Source of the DNA: Candidatus Saccharimonadia bacterium
Lineage (GTDB): Bacteria; Patescibacteriota; Saccharimonadia; Saccharimonadales; Saccharimonadaceae
Assembly (NCBI GenBank): GCA_023259925.1
Contig: JALRDS010000080.1
Span: forward strand, 1-31,249
Length of the DNA stretch: 31,249 nt
Direction: 5' to 3'
Under the pieces are notes generated by a model. The model was not told the DNA's origin. It did not search any database and saw only the letters and a program-made list of their open reading frames with translations. This document shows, piece by piece, positions 16,329 through 24,293 of this stretch. The first letter of the stretch is position 1. Each line of letters starts with the position of its first letter. The position numbers and the translations under genes are program-made.

Positions 16329-17192
16329 TTAAGCTCCTCCCGCACGTATTTTCTTTAAACCAGCTAACGATTCTTTTAGCCGCGTGTCTACCAAATTACG
16401 TTTTGCCCGGTTGAACTCTAAGCGAAGTTCAGCGGCGTTGGCGATGGATCGCTCCTTGGCAGCCGACATTGCCTTAAATCGACTAGCCACCTGGGCGAGC
16501 CGACTATCGTAAATGAACTGTGAAATTGTTAAACGGAGAATAGAGTTTTCTAGGTAGGCAGCTACCTGGTACGAGCTTGGTTCAAAAATGTATGTTTTTT
16601 CGGTAACTAAATCTTTCCCAACCGTCGATAAATCGGCAGTTCGACCTTTGCTAGACACAACTTCAGACAGGTCGACATCTTTAATATCTTGCTGCGACAA
16701 AGAGATGTAGTGCTGGTAAAAAATGCGACTCTTAGCGTATTTTCTGGTGATATCCATAAGTGGATCAACGTTAATATAATCGTGTTCAGGCAGGTCAAAG
16801 TAATAAGTGTGATCGATATGTGCTTGTTTTAATTTTAGAGCACCGTGGTGACCAATCACCAAAACATCATTCTTCGTCTCATCGTAATGGTCGACAACTT
16901 TTTTTATAAGCCGGTTATCAATGTCACCGCTCAAGCCTGCCTTAGCGGTAATAAGAATAAGAAGTTCTTTTTCAATTGGCTTTTCGTCAATTTTACGCCC
17001 AAAATTAAACATCACATCAACACGAATTTGCTTATAAATATTCCATACTTCATCAAAAAATTGGTTACTAATAAGTACTTTATTCTTGGTTTTAGCAATC
17101 TGCATACTGCTGAGTGTTTCGAGCGCAGACGTTAGGCTTACGACAGATCGCACAGAGTCTTCTTCGGCCTTAATTTGCAAAGGACGACGCAT
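16329..17192 (-). CDS. atpG: F1-like ATPase gamma subunit (rotor shaft)
   Basis: A 287-residue central-stalk protein. The N-terminal helix (PLQIKAEEDSVRSVVSLTSAL) and the C-terminal helix (SRFKAMSAAKERSIANAAELRLEFNRAKRN) make the coiled-coil shaft. The C-terminal segment follows the family consensus ...RMxAMxxAxxNAxxLIxxLxLxxNxxRQ. The middle part forms a Rossmann-like domain with weak similarity (ELLILITAKAGLSGDIDNRLI retains the family's T-D/A-GLxG pattern). The ATG follows the alpha stop directly. Its presence means that the complex is expected to rotate. The canonical start IKxRIxSVxNTxKIT is only loosely kept, in line with the divergence of alpha and beta. Confidence 0.88.
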   Translation of the reverse strand: MRRPLQIKAEEDSVRSVVSLTSALETLSSMQIAKTKNKVLISNQFFDEVWNIYKQIRVDVMFNFGRKIDEKPIEKELLILITAKAGLSGDIDNRLIKKVVDHYDETKNDVLVIGHHGALKLKQAHIDHTYYFDLPEHDYINVDPLMDITRKYAKSRIFYQHYISLSQQDIKDVDLSEVVSSKGRTADLSTVGKDLVTEKTYIFEPSSYQVAAYLENSILRLTISQFIYDSRLAQVASRFKAMSAAKERSIANAAELRLEFNRAKRNLVDTRLKESLAGLKKIRAGGA

Positions 17193-18755
17193 CTACTTTT
17201 TTTCCTTTTCTTTATTGTCGTCAGCTGATGCTTCGGCTTGTTCGGCAGCAGCCGTTTCTTCGGCATTCTTTTGCTTATCAGCTTCTAACTTGGCAGCTTT
17301 TTCGATAGCCGCTTTTTTCACCTCATCGATTGTCATGACTTCGGCTTTCAGAGCCGCTTCGAGCTCATCGTAGTTACCGTTCATGTCTTTATCTTCTTCA
17401 AGCTTTTTGGCGTAGTCGGCTACGTTTTCTTTTAACTTTTTGACATCGATAATTTCTTCTGGCGCGCTACCTAGAACAATACTTAACAAAAACTGCTGTT
17501 CAGCAAAGCTGTAGGTTTCGCCAATTGCTTGGTTCATGAGCGTGAATAGTACTTTACCTTTATCGTAGTCGGCTTGTGCCTGTGCACTAAGCTCGGTACC
17601 AAAGTGCGCATACTCCTCAGCGGTACGGTATCCAGCGAGCGTCAGATTCAACTTGTCAGCCAATCCTTTTTGACGCTTATTTTGGCCCACGCCACCCACA
17701 CGTGTAACTGAGAGCGCCGTACTCACTGCTGGACGCATAGTATCTTTAAAGATCTTACCGTCGAGAATCCACTGACCGTCAGTAATCGACATAATGTTGG
17801 TTGGCAGATAGGCAGTAATGTCGCCGCCCGGCGCATACACAATAGGAATAAGCGTTTGACTAGCGTGGTTGCTCTCTGTTTTGCCGCCACGTTCCAGTAG
17901 GCTGGAGTGGGTATAGAACATGTCGCCAGGATAGGAGTCACGGCCAGGGCTCACCCCAGCAATCAGTGAGATTTCACGGTAGGCTTGAGCGTGTGCTGTC
18001 AGGTCGTCGTAAATCACTAATGTATCTTTCCCAAGCTGGTGCCAAAAGTACTCACCGTGCGCCGCACCCACATATGGCGCCAAGTAAGTAAGAATGAGCG
18101 ATTCAAATGAGTTACTTACTACCACAATCGCTTTTTTAAGGGCGTCGTTCTTCTCAAGGTTGCTAACAAGCTCAGCCACGTCGTGTTGCCGCTTGGCAAT
18201 TAGTACATAAATCACTGTAATGTCAGTATTTTTTTGGTTGATTGCCACCGATGCCGCTAAGGCAGTTTTGCCCACCTTGCTATCGCCGAGCATGGCCATA
18301 CGTTGACCGCGCGCTAACGAATATTCAAGATCTAAAATAGCCACACCTGTTTCGACTGGCGTGTCGAGTAATTCTCGCTCGTAAAGCATTGGAGCGCCAT
18401 GGAACACATCCCACTCTTGATCAGGCTCAATTGCACCTTTACCGTCGATTGGCTCGCCAAATACATTAATTACCCTGCCTACAAAGTTTTTACCAACTGG
18501 CGTCATAATGTCTGGCTTTTCAATCACACACACTGAACCAACATGAAGGGGCGAAGGGTCGAGTTTCATGACAACCACATGATCATCGAGTACTTGGTGT
18601 ACGTAGCCACGAGTGTCGTCGTCGAATCGTACCGTTGCGTGCACGTTGGTTGGCTGCAACCCCTTCACCTTCACCATAAAGGAGTCAATCCCAATGATTT
18701 CACCAACCGGATTGCCATCGGCTACCAATTTTTCAAATAGCCTACTGTCCGCCAC
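17193..18755 (-). CDS. atpA: F1-like ATPase alpha subunit, charged C-terminal extension
   Basis: A 520-residue nucleotide-binding subunit. Walker A is GDSKVGKT (157-164; usual GDRQTGKT). Other alpha motifs are IYDDLTAHAQAYREISL, GRDSYPGDMFYTHSSLLER, and SVTRVGG with the arginine finger R352 that reaches the beta active site. NIMSITDGQ is also conserved. The N-terminus is short, starting MADSRLFEKLVADG, where usual alpha subunits have a longer delta-binding helix. After the helical domain the C-terminus has an extra Lys/Glu/Ala-rich coil of about 70 residues. It overlaps the delta-like gene by 14 nt. Catalysis with beta is expected; the extension is unusual and may contact a non-standard partner. 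Confidence 0.9.
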   Translation of the reverse strand: MADSRLFEKLVADGNPVGEIIGIDSFMVKVKGLQPTNVHATVRFDDDTRGYVHQVLDDHVVVMKLDPSPLHVGSVCVIEKPDIMTPVGKNFVGRVINVFGEPIDGKGAIEPDQEWDVFHGAPMLYERELLDTPVETGVAILDLEYSLARGQRMAMLGDSKVGKTALAASVAINQKNTDITVIYVLIAKRQHDVAELVSNLEKNDALKKAIVVVSNSFESLILTYLAPYVGAAHGEYFWHQLGKDTLVIYDDLTAHAQAYREISLIAGVSPGRDSYPGDMFYTHSSLLERGGKTESNHASQTLIPIVYAPGGDITAYLPTNIMSITDGQWILDGKIFKDTMRPAVSTALSVTRVGGVGQNKRQKGLADKLNLTLAGYRTAEEYAHFGTELSAQAQADYDKGKVLFTLMNQAIGETYSFAEQQFLLSIVLGSAPEEIIDVKKLKENVADYAKKLEEDKDMNGNYDELEAALKAEVMTIDEVKKAAIEKAAKLEADKQKNAEETAAAEQAEASADDNKEKEKK

Positions 18756-19263
18756 GTAAACCCTCTAACTGACCAACAAGTGCACCACGGCTACCTTTTA
18801 AGCGTGCTCGCATGCTAAAATCGTGGACTTTATTCGGTGTGCGCATATATACACCCGCCACCAAGCCGGGTTGCAGGCCAACCGCCACAACCGTTTGTGG
18901 GTGCGCCGCTTCACGAAACCAACTCACCAGTGTGCTTAAACTTTCGTGATCGGCCTGGGTGGCAAACGTCATATGCACGACCGGCACAGTATCTTTTAGC
19001 TGTCGTACTTGACTGATTATATCGCTACGCTGGTGATCATTATCGAGCGTTAAATCATTAGCTGACAAAAAATCTGAGAGCTGGCCTGACAGAGTTGGCA
19101 CTGAAGGCTGATAGCCATCTTCGTCTTTGTGGCGGATTTGTTCGGATGTCAGTTCATTATCGACTCGCTCGAGTTCGCTCAGTAGCCGTGACACATCAAG
19201 CCGGCTCACCACGCTTGGCGGCAGAACATACTGATCGTGCGTTTTGGCTACTGAGTCGCTCAT
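18742..19263 (-). CDS. atpH: ATP synthase delta-like (OSCP-like) subunit
   Basis: A 173-residue protein located where delta lies in ATP synthase operons. The C-terminal part, AVGLQPGLVAGVYMRTPNKVHDFSMRARLKG, resembles the delta signature (PxLiGGixxrvGdxviDgSvrxrL). The N-terminal part has lost clear similarity to the six-helix bundle. It contains LDVSRLLSELERVDNEL and a long polar helix. In F-type enzymes delta joins the top of F1 to the b stalk; here the neighbouring coiled-coil protein would be that stalk. It overlaps the upstream gene by 4 nt (ATGA). Assignment rests on position and the C-terminal motif. Confidence 0.7.
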   Translation of the reverse strand: MSDSVAKTHDQYVLPPSVVSRLDVSRLLSELERVDNELTSEQIRHKDEDGYQPSVPTLSGQLSDFLSANDLTLDNDHQRSDIISQVRQLKDTVPVVHMTFATQADHESLSTLVSWFREAAHPQTVVAVGLQPGLVAGVYMRTPNKVHDFSMRARLKGSRGALVGQLEGLRGGQ

Positions 19264-20012
19264 AATTTCATATCGCCCACAATGGCTTGCTTATTATCTT
19301 CCATCTGTTTCAGGATAGCGGGCAACTGCGCTTTTACATCGTACTGATCACCGAGAGCTTCGAGTAAGTACTGCTCAACAATTTGAGCCATATTACCCTC
19401 AAAGGCGCCAACCAGTGAATTCTGCTGTTCGGTAACATTCTTTTCAAGCCGCTCGGTAAGCTCTTGTTGCTGCTGTTTCAACGCCTGGGTGCTTTCATTA
19501 ATAGAGGCAAGGGCAGTATCTTGGGCTTCTTTCATTGCCTCCATACGAGCGTTATATTCATCAATCGAACTTTTGGTACGCTGCTCCTGTTCGGCCACAC
19601 TGCTTGTTAGGCTGTCAGTTAAGGTTTTATGCTGCTCACGCAACGACTCAACACTTTTATTCATTTCGTTCAATGCGGCGTCTTGCGCTTCCTGCATTGC
19701 CTTACTATGCTCGGTAACTTGTTGCTCGATTTTTGATGTTACGTGGCCTTTTAAGTCAGCGCCAATTTGTTCCACCATGACATTTACCTGTTCGGTTAAG
19801 TACGTCTTCAGCTCTCCGTCGACGCGTTCAATTGTGGCATCAAGTTCTTTTTTAAACAACTTTCCATTTTCGGCAATGACCTTTTCGAAGTACCAGCGTC
19901 CATGGTTACGAAGCTCCTCTCTGAAGTATTCATCAAAGAAATGCTGCTCGTTATCAGCGATTTGATCGTCGGTCGACTTTTTTGCCGGCTGTTTCTGTTG
20001 AAATAGTCCCAT
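19260..20012 (-). CDS. Soluble coiled-coil protein in the b-subunit position
   Basis: A 250-residue, nearly all-helical protein without any membrane segment or signal peptide. It occupies the place of AtpF (subunit b), which normally has an N-terminal membrane helix. A polar N-terminus (about 1-40) with FFDEYFREELRNHGRWYFEKV precedes a long coiled coil. Within it, residues 104-156 and 158-210 are a tandem duplication (EAQDAALNEMNKSVESL against EAQDTALASINESTQAL). The C-terminal part (about 212-250, VEQYLLEALGDQYDVKAQLPAIL) may dock to delta. The RBS is GGGTGGAGC, 20 nt after the c-like gene. It could be a stator, spacer or filament adaptor. Role inferred from position only. Confidence 0.65.
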   Translation of the reverse strand: MGLFQQKQPAKKSTDDQIADNEQHFFDEYFREELRNHGRWYFEKVIAENGKLFKKELDATIERVDGELKTYLTEQVNVMVEQIGADLKGHVTSKIEQQVTEHSKAMQEAQDAALNEMNKSVESLREQHKTLTDSLTSSVAEQEQRTKSSIDEYNARMEAMKEAQDTALASINESTQALKQQQQELTERLEKNVTEQQNSLVGAFEGNMAQIVEQYLLEALGDQYDVKAQLPAILKQMEDNKQAIVGDMKL

Positions 20013-20032
20013 TGCTCCACCCTATTTATGCA

Positions 20033-20878
20033 TCATAGCTTTAGTAGTAAATATACCGCAAATAGCCCAATAATTAAAATAACGAGGACTGTAAAAATAA
20101 TCTCAAGTAGTGCCCTGAAGATTGATTTTTTCGACATTGGATTACGGCCAATCGAAATGATACCGTTGCGCACCCCAGCGTACAGAATGATAATCGAGGC
20201 GATAATACAAATAACACTAATAGCAATACTAAGATAAATACGCACTGGGCTAACTTCTTTTTCGGCTATTTGTTGACCAGCTCGGCGAAGTTGTTCAATA
20301 ATGTTCACTTCTGTTGAAATATCATTCGGGTTGCTCCGAATATCAATCGTAACTGGCACCACTCCGAAACTGACTGTTTTATCCTGACTGCCAGCTGAAT
20401 CTTTCAGTGTGGTTGTACCAAGCGTGACACCTTTTCCATCAAACGACCCGTTCGCGCGGCCAAAGACGGTTGTTTTGTCAGTGCCAGCCTTCATAGCGAC
20501 GCCATTAACTGATGATAGCGTTACGTAGTCGCCCGACTTGATTGCACCCGCCTGATTACTAACCAGTACGTTATAGGTGCCCGAAACAGCTACAAATACT
20601 TCGTTCTTTTTACTACCGCTACTCAGCGTAACCGGTAGTAGATTGCGATCAACTGTCACACCGAACATGTTTTTAACATTAGCTTTAGTTGCTACTTTTA
20701 CTTGGTCGGCGTTTGTACCAGTTAGTTCAACAATCGTACCGGTATCAATTTTGCTCTCGGCAGCGTAACTTTGTACGCTCCCACCAGAAAAATCAGCCGC
20801 ACCCAGCGTAAGTGGAAAAACAATCAAGTTAGCGACAATTGTCGCTACCGCTACTGCAAGACCCAAAGGCCGTTTCAC
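20033..20878 (-). CDS. Exported domain fused to a c-subunit-like membrane hairpin
   Basis: A 281-residue membrane protein, first in the F1-like operon. Signal peptide about 1-28, then an extracellular beta domain (about 35-180). Its AGAIKSGDYVTLSSVNGVAMKAG resembles modules found in patescibacterial fibre proteins. After an amphipathic stretch (188-210) come TM1 (about 212-235), a loop IISIGRNPMSKKSIFR with R245-N246-P247, and TM2 (about 257-279). The hairpin topology and RNP loop match the c subunit of F0, whose RQP/RNP loop faces gamma/epsilon. The ion-binding carboxylate, normally 18 residues after the P, is missing (L265). The only acid is E259, near the cytoplasmic face. The glycine zipper of TM1 is also poor. 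I infer a rotor-like or anchor protein not suited to standard proton transport. GTG start with GGGGGT upstream. Confidence 0.7.
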   Translation of the reverse strand: MKRPLGLAVAVATIVANLIVFPLTLGAADFSGGSVQSYAAESKIDTGTIVELTGTNADQVKVATKANVKNMFGVTVDRNLLPVTLSSGSKKNEVFVAVSGTYNVLVSNQAGAIKSGDYVTLSSVNGVAMKAGTDKTTVFGRANGSFDGKGVTLGTTTLKDSAGSQDKTVSFGVVPVTIDIRSNPNDISTEVNIIEQLRRAGQQIAEKEVSPVRIYLSIAISVICIIASIIILYAGVRNGIISIGRNPMSKKSIFRALLEIIFTVLVILIIGLFAVYLLLKL

Positions 20879-20921
20879 TATTTGTTTACCCCCGTTTTAG
20901 CGATTAGCTGAATCTAGGCTC

Positions 20922-20930
20922 ATTATAGCA
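20922..20930 (-). promoter_or_regulatory. Extended -10 promoter TGC-TATAAT of the ATPase operon
   Basis: Minus strand: ATGCTATAAT, a perfect -10 with TGC extension, about 43 nt before the GTG at 20878. No good -35 is seen. The rest of 20931-21117 is AT-rich and holds the divergent promoter region; TGG-TAAGAT (21017-21025, plus) is a weak candidate for the fibre gene. Confidence 0.7.
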
Positions 20931-21117
20931 TAAGCACCCTGCTGGAATGACAGGCGCACTGCACGCACCACACACTATAAAATGATATAAAAATGATGGT
21001 TCGGCATACCTTCATATGGTAAGATAAACACAAGCTTTGATGGACCACCACACGTCACAAGTGAAACAAATATTTTTACTCCATTAACAGAGAAAAATAA
21101 AGAAAAACATCCAAAAA

Positions 21118-24100
21118 ATGTACGTGTGGTCACATCTACCCACTATTCTTAATCGGCGCTTTGCACTGCTACTAGCAGGGCTTCTTACGCTATTCGTTGC
21201 GTTAACTACAACGCTATTCTTTGCTGATGTTTCACTTGCTGCACCTGGCATTAACCAAAAAATGAGCTTCCAGGGGCGATTACTCACGTCAAGTGGCGGT
21301 CTAGTTCCAGACGGACGCTACAACATGCAATTCAAGATCTACCAAGGTGGAAGCGGCGCTGAAGCAGGCAACCCAGACGGCAGCCTGTCGTGGACTGAAA
21401 GTTATGTGAACAATAACGCCAACCAAGGTGTTGTGATTAAGAATGGCTACTTCTCCGTTGAGCTTGGCTCTCGAACCGCATTTGGCTCGAGCATTGACTG
21501 GAATGACGACACCTTATGGCTATCGATCAATATTGCTGGCTCAGCCGCCGACTGTACCACCTTTAGTAGCGGTAGCTGTACAGCTGATGGTGAAATGCTG
21601 CCGATGAAGCGGTTGACTTCAACACCGTACGCAATGAACGCCGGTAAACTTGGCGGCATCGACGCCAGCGGCTTTATCCAAAACACCACTACGCCGCAAT
21701 CTGCCGATTTCACTATTACCGGGACCGGTACCGCCAATACGTTAGTTGGTACAGTCGGCGTGATAAGCCCAAGCCTTGACCGCGCTAGCGCTGGCACACT
21801 CACCATCGGCGGCGTGAACGCCACTACCATTACAATGGGATCACCAACTGCGAGCCAAACGCTCAACATAGGTACCGGTTCGGGGAGCAACCAAATTAAC
21901 CTAGGCTCTACAGCAAGTAGTATTAATCTAACCGGTGCAGTCACTGTTGACGGTGATTTAACCGTAAGTAGCGGCAACACACTAATACTAGTTGGCGGCT
22001 CTACTGCTGAACGCCCCGTCTCGCCGAGCGAAGGCACACTATTCTATGACACCGACACCGACACATTACTCGTATTCAGTGGGGGGCGCTGGCGTACTTC
22101 AAAAAGCACCGGTATTGTAACCGTTGCACCGTCAGATGCCAGTCAGTCTGTTAAAGATGCCTCAGACTACGTAGCCGACGGAACAAGCGACCAGGTTGAA
22201 ATCAACGACGCACTTACCGAAGCAGCCGGAGGCGAAGTCTACTTACACAAAGGTACATTTACCGTTGATGGCTCCGTTCAGCTCCCAAACAACTCGACTC
22301 TTCGTGGCGCAGGCCGTGGCACATTAGTTACTATTCCAGATAACTGGCTTACCGATTTCAATGCAATTACGAACCTCACAGCCGATGGATCTGCGACTGG
22401 AATCGTAATTCGTGACCTCCGCCTTGATGGAAATAAGTTAAATCAACCAGGCGGCTCAGACTTCAGTGGTATAAAAATGACTAACGTAGGCACTACTACC
22501 GATGTGTCATCGTCGTTAAAATCAGTCACCATCACAAATATTTGGTCAAACAACTGGAACTCTTCAGGTATTGACGTATCAACAAGTTCAAATGCCGTTA
22601 TCACAAATGTTACAGCGAACTATAACTACTACGTAGGAATTGGCCTATCGACCACCTCGCGGTCACTGGTAACAAATAGTGTTGCTGAAGGTAACTTCAG
22701 CTACGGCATCCACGTGTCGTACTACTCAGACAACAACACAATCTCCCATAACTCGGTTCGTAATAGCGGCCAGGCAACAACCAATAACGGCATACGTCTC
22801 ATTTCATCAAGCTACAACATTATTGCAAACAACAAAATTGCAGATGCAGAAGCAACCACAAATAATTACGCAATCAACATCGATGACAGCGTATCAACTG
22901 CCAACGAACTAAACAACAATAGTCTAGGTGGTGGTTCTGTTAATAACAGTGGAACAGGCACCATCTATGGCGGTCAAGCGACGAATGCAAGCGGTGACTA
23001 CGCCGTTCAACCGGCTGGAAATATAAAACTACTAAAAGATACCGATGTATCAGGTGCACTATCAATCGGCAGTACCATTACCTACAACGGCATTGCAAAC
23101 GGCACCGGTACCACGGTTTGTATTGATGGCAGCAATCAATTAGTTCGCTCAAATGGCACAAGTTGCACCAACCCTTCGTCTGCTGCATACAAAGAAAACG
23201 TGGTAACCATTGCTGATGCGAAAGATAAATTATCGCAACTACGAGCGGTAAGTTTTGACTGGAAAGAAAGTAGCGGCTACCAGGCGGCGAACGGCGGCAG
23301 TCGCGACTTCGGTTTAATTGCGCAAGAAGTTGCCGAAGTAATGCCGGAGCTCGTTCAGTACGACGCAGACGGAGGTATTATTGGGCTAAATTACACCGGG
23401 CTTATTCCATACTTATTAGCCGGCGCACAAGATCAACAGTCTGAGATTGACGAACTCAAAGCACAAAGTAGCGCCAACGCACAGATAACCGGAGATGAGA
23501 CGAACATTCGTATTGGCGCCAACTCGGCAGGACTTACTATGCTTACCCTTGATCAAAGTGCTTCAGCGCCAACCAACGCAATGGTTGGTGGCATGTACTA
23601 CGACTCTACGCTCGGTGAAGTACAGTGTTATGAAGCTGACGGCTGGGGCAGCTGTGGTGCTAGCCCAGATACCTTTGTGACGCTGAGCCCAGAATACTCA
23701 AACGCAGTCATGAACGGCGCAGATATCGGCACAATCACTTCAGACCTTTGTTCTGACCACTTGAACGTGAATGATGGCTCCGATAATCAACCAACCATCT
23801 GTGGCACCGATGAAACATACAACTTCTATAACTGGACATCTGAAGAAACCACAGACCAAACACGAAGTATCTATGTTACACACCAACTACCCGCTAACTT
23901 TAAGGAATTCGTCAGTGGATCTACCTCGCTATTAGGCCGAACGGACAGTAATAATGCCGCTGTGACCTATCAAATATACCGCGATGGCGAGAATGGCCTA
24001 GTGTCGTGTAGCAGTGAAATGAGTGTATCAACCGGCTCGCAATCTACGTGGCAAAAAACAGTTGCTGAAACAACAAACGATCCCGCAAACTGTGGTTTCG

Positions 24101-24198
24101 AAGCTGGTGACAGTATTTTATTCAGAATAAACATGACGGCAAAAAGCGATGCGAATGCCTATGTAAGTAACCTAAACTTTACGTTCAGCAACAACTAA
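21118..24198 (+). CDS. Fibre-like surface protein with beta-helix and S74 chaperone domain
   Basis: A 1026-residue exported protein. Signal peptide about 1-42 (LFFADVSLA-AP). The N-terminal domain (about 43-185, KMSFQGRLLTSSGG ... LPMKRLTSTPYAMNAGKLGG) is typical of patescibacterial and tail-fibre-like proteins. Fibre repeats follow (about 190-310), then a right-handed beta-helix of pectate-lyase type (about 336-640) with many NNxI/SxxN turns. A Peptidase_S74 domain (about 685-785) has candidate dyad S687-K692 in SSAAYKENV and the family's RAVSFDWKES and GLIAQEVAEVMPELV. After it comes a helical segment, then a C-terminal beta domain (about 855-1026). S74 trims and trimerises fibres by self-cleavage, giving a trimeric adhesin. 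It is divergent from the ATPase operon. No clear Shine-Dalgarno sequence. Confidence 0.88.
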   Translation: MYVWSHLPTILNRRFALLLAGLLTLFVALTTTLFFADVSLAAPGINQKMSFQGRLLTSSGGLVPDGRYNMQFKIYQGGSGAEAGNPDGSLSWTESYVNNNANQGVVIKNGYFSVELGSRTAFGSSIDWNDDTLWLSINIAGSAADCTTFSSGSCTADGEMLPMKRLTSTPYAMNAGKLGGIDASGFIQNTTTPQSADFTITGTGTANTLVGTVGVISPSLDRASAGTLTIGGVNATTITMGSPTASQTLNIGTGSGSNQINLGSTASSINLTGAVTVDGDLTVSSGNTLILVGGSTAERPVSPSEGTLFYDTDTDTLLVFSGGRWRTSKSTGIVTVAPSDASQSVKDASDYVADGTSDQVEINDALTEAAGGEVYLHKGTFTVDGSVQLPNNSTLRGAGRGTLVTIPDNWLTDFNAITNLTADGSATGIVIRDLRLDGNKLNQPGGSDFSGIKMTNVGTTTDVSSSLKSVTITNIWSNNWNSSGIDVSTSSNAVITNVTANYNYYVGIGLSTTSRSLVTNSVAEGNFSYGIHVSYYSDNNTISHNSVRNSGQATTNNGIRLISSSYNIIANNKIADAEATTNNYAINIDDSVSTANELNNNSLGGGSVNNSGTGTIYGGQATNASGDYAVQPAGNIKLLKDTDVSGALSIGSTITYNGIANGTGTTVCIDGSNQLVRSNGTSCTNPSSAAYKENVVTIADAKDKLSQLRAVSFDWKESSGYQAANGGSRDFGLIAQEVAEVMPELVQYDADGGIIGLNYTGLIPYLLAGAQDQQSEIDELKAQSSANAQITGDETNIRIGANSAGLTMLTLDQSASAPTNAMVGGMYYDSTLGEVQCYEADGWGSCGASPDTFVTLSPEYSNAVMNGADIGTITSDLCSDHLNVNDGSDNQPTICGTDETYNFYNWTSEETTDQTRSIYVTHQLPANFKEFVSGSTSLLGRTDSNNAAVTYQIYRDGENGLVSCSSEMSVSTGSQSTWQKTVAETTNDPANCGFEAGDSILFRINMTAKSDANAYVSNLNFTFSNN

Positions 24199-24214
24199 CC
24201 TCCCTGGCCTCTCA

Positions 24215-24223
24215 TGCTAGAAT
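24215..24223 (+). promoter_or_regulatory. Extended -10 promoter TGC-TAGAAT
   Basis: ATGCTAGAAT on the plus strand, directly after the fibre gene stop (24198). It leads to a leader of about 65 nt before the GTG at 24294. Confidence 0.5.
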
Positions 24224-24293
24224 AAAAAGAGATAAGCGTAGGCAATACACGCTAATGTAGGTAGTTCATTTGTTAACGGGAGTAGTAGAAACA

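Noticed and set aside
20033..20878. Calling the first gene of the operon a normal ATP synthase subunit c
   Set aside because: The carboxylate is missing at the expected place, the glycine-rich helix is poor, and about 180 extra exported residues precede the hairpin.
22501..22960. Asn/Ser/Thr-rich stretch as tandem DNA repeat or CRISPR-like array
   Set aside because: The repeats are at protein level (beta-helix turns), without regular DNA repeat units or spacers.
24229..24255. TAAGCGT...ACGCTAA as terminator of the fibre gene
   Set aside because: Only a 5-bp continuous stem and no T-run; it lies in the leader of the next gene.
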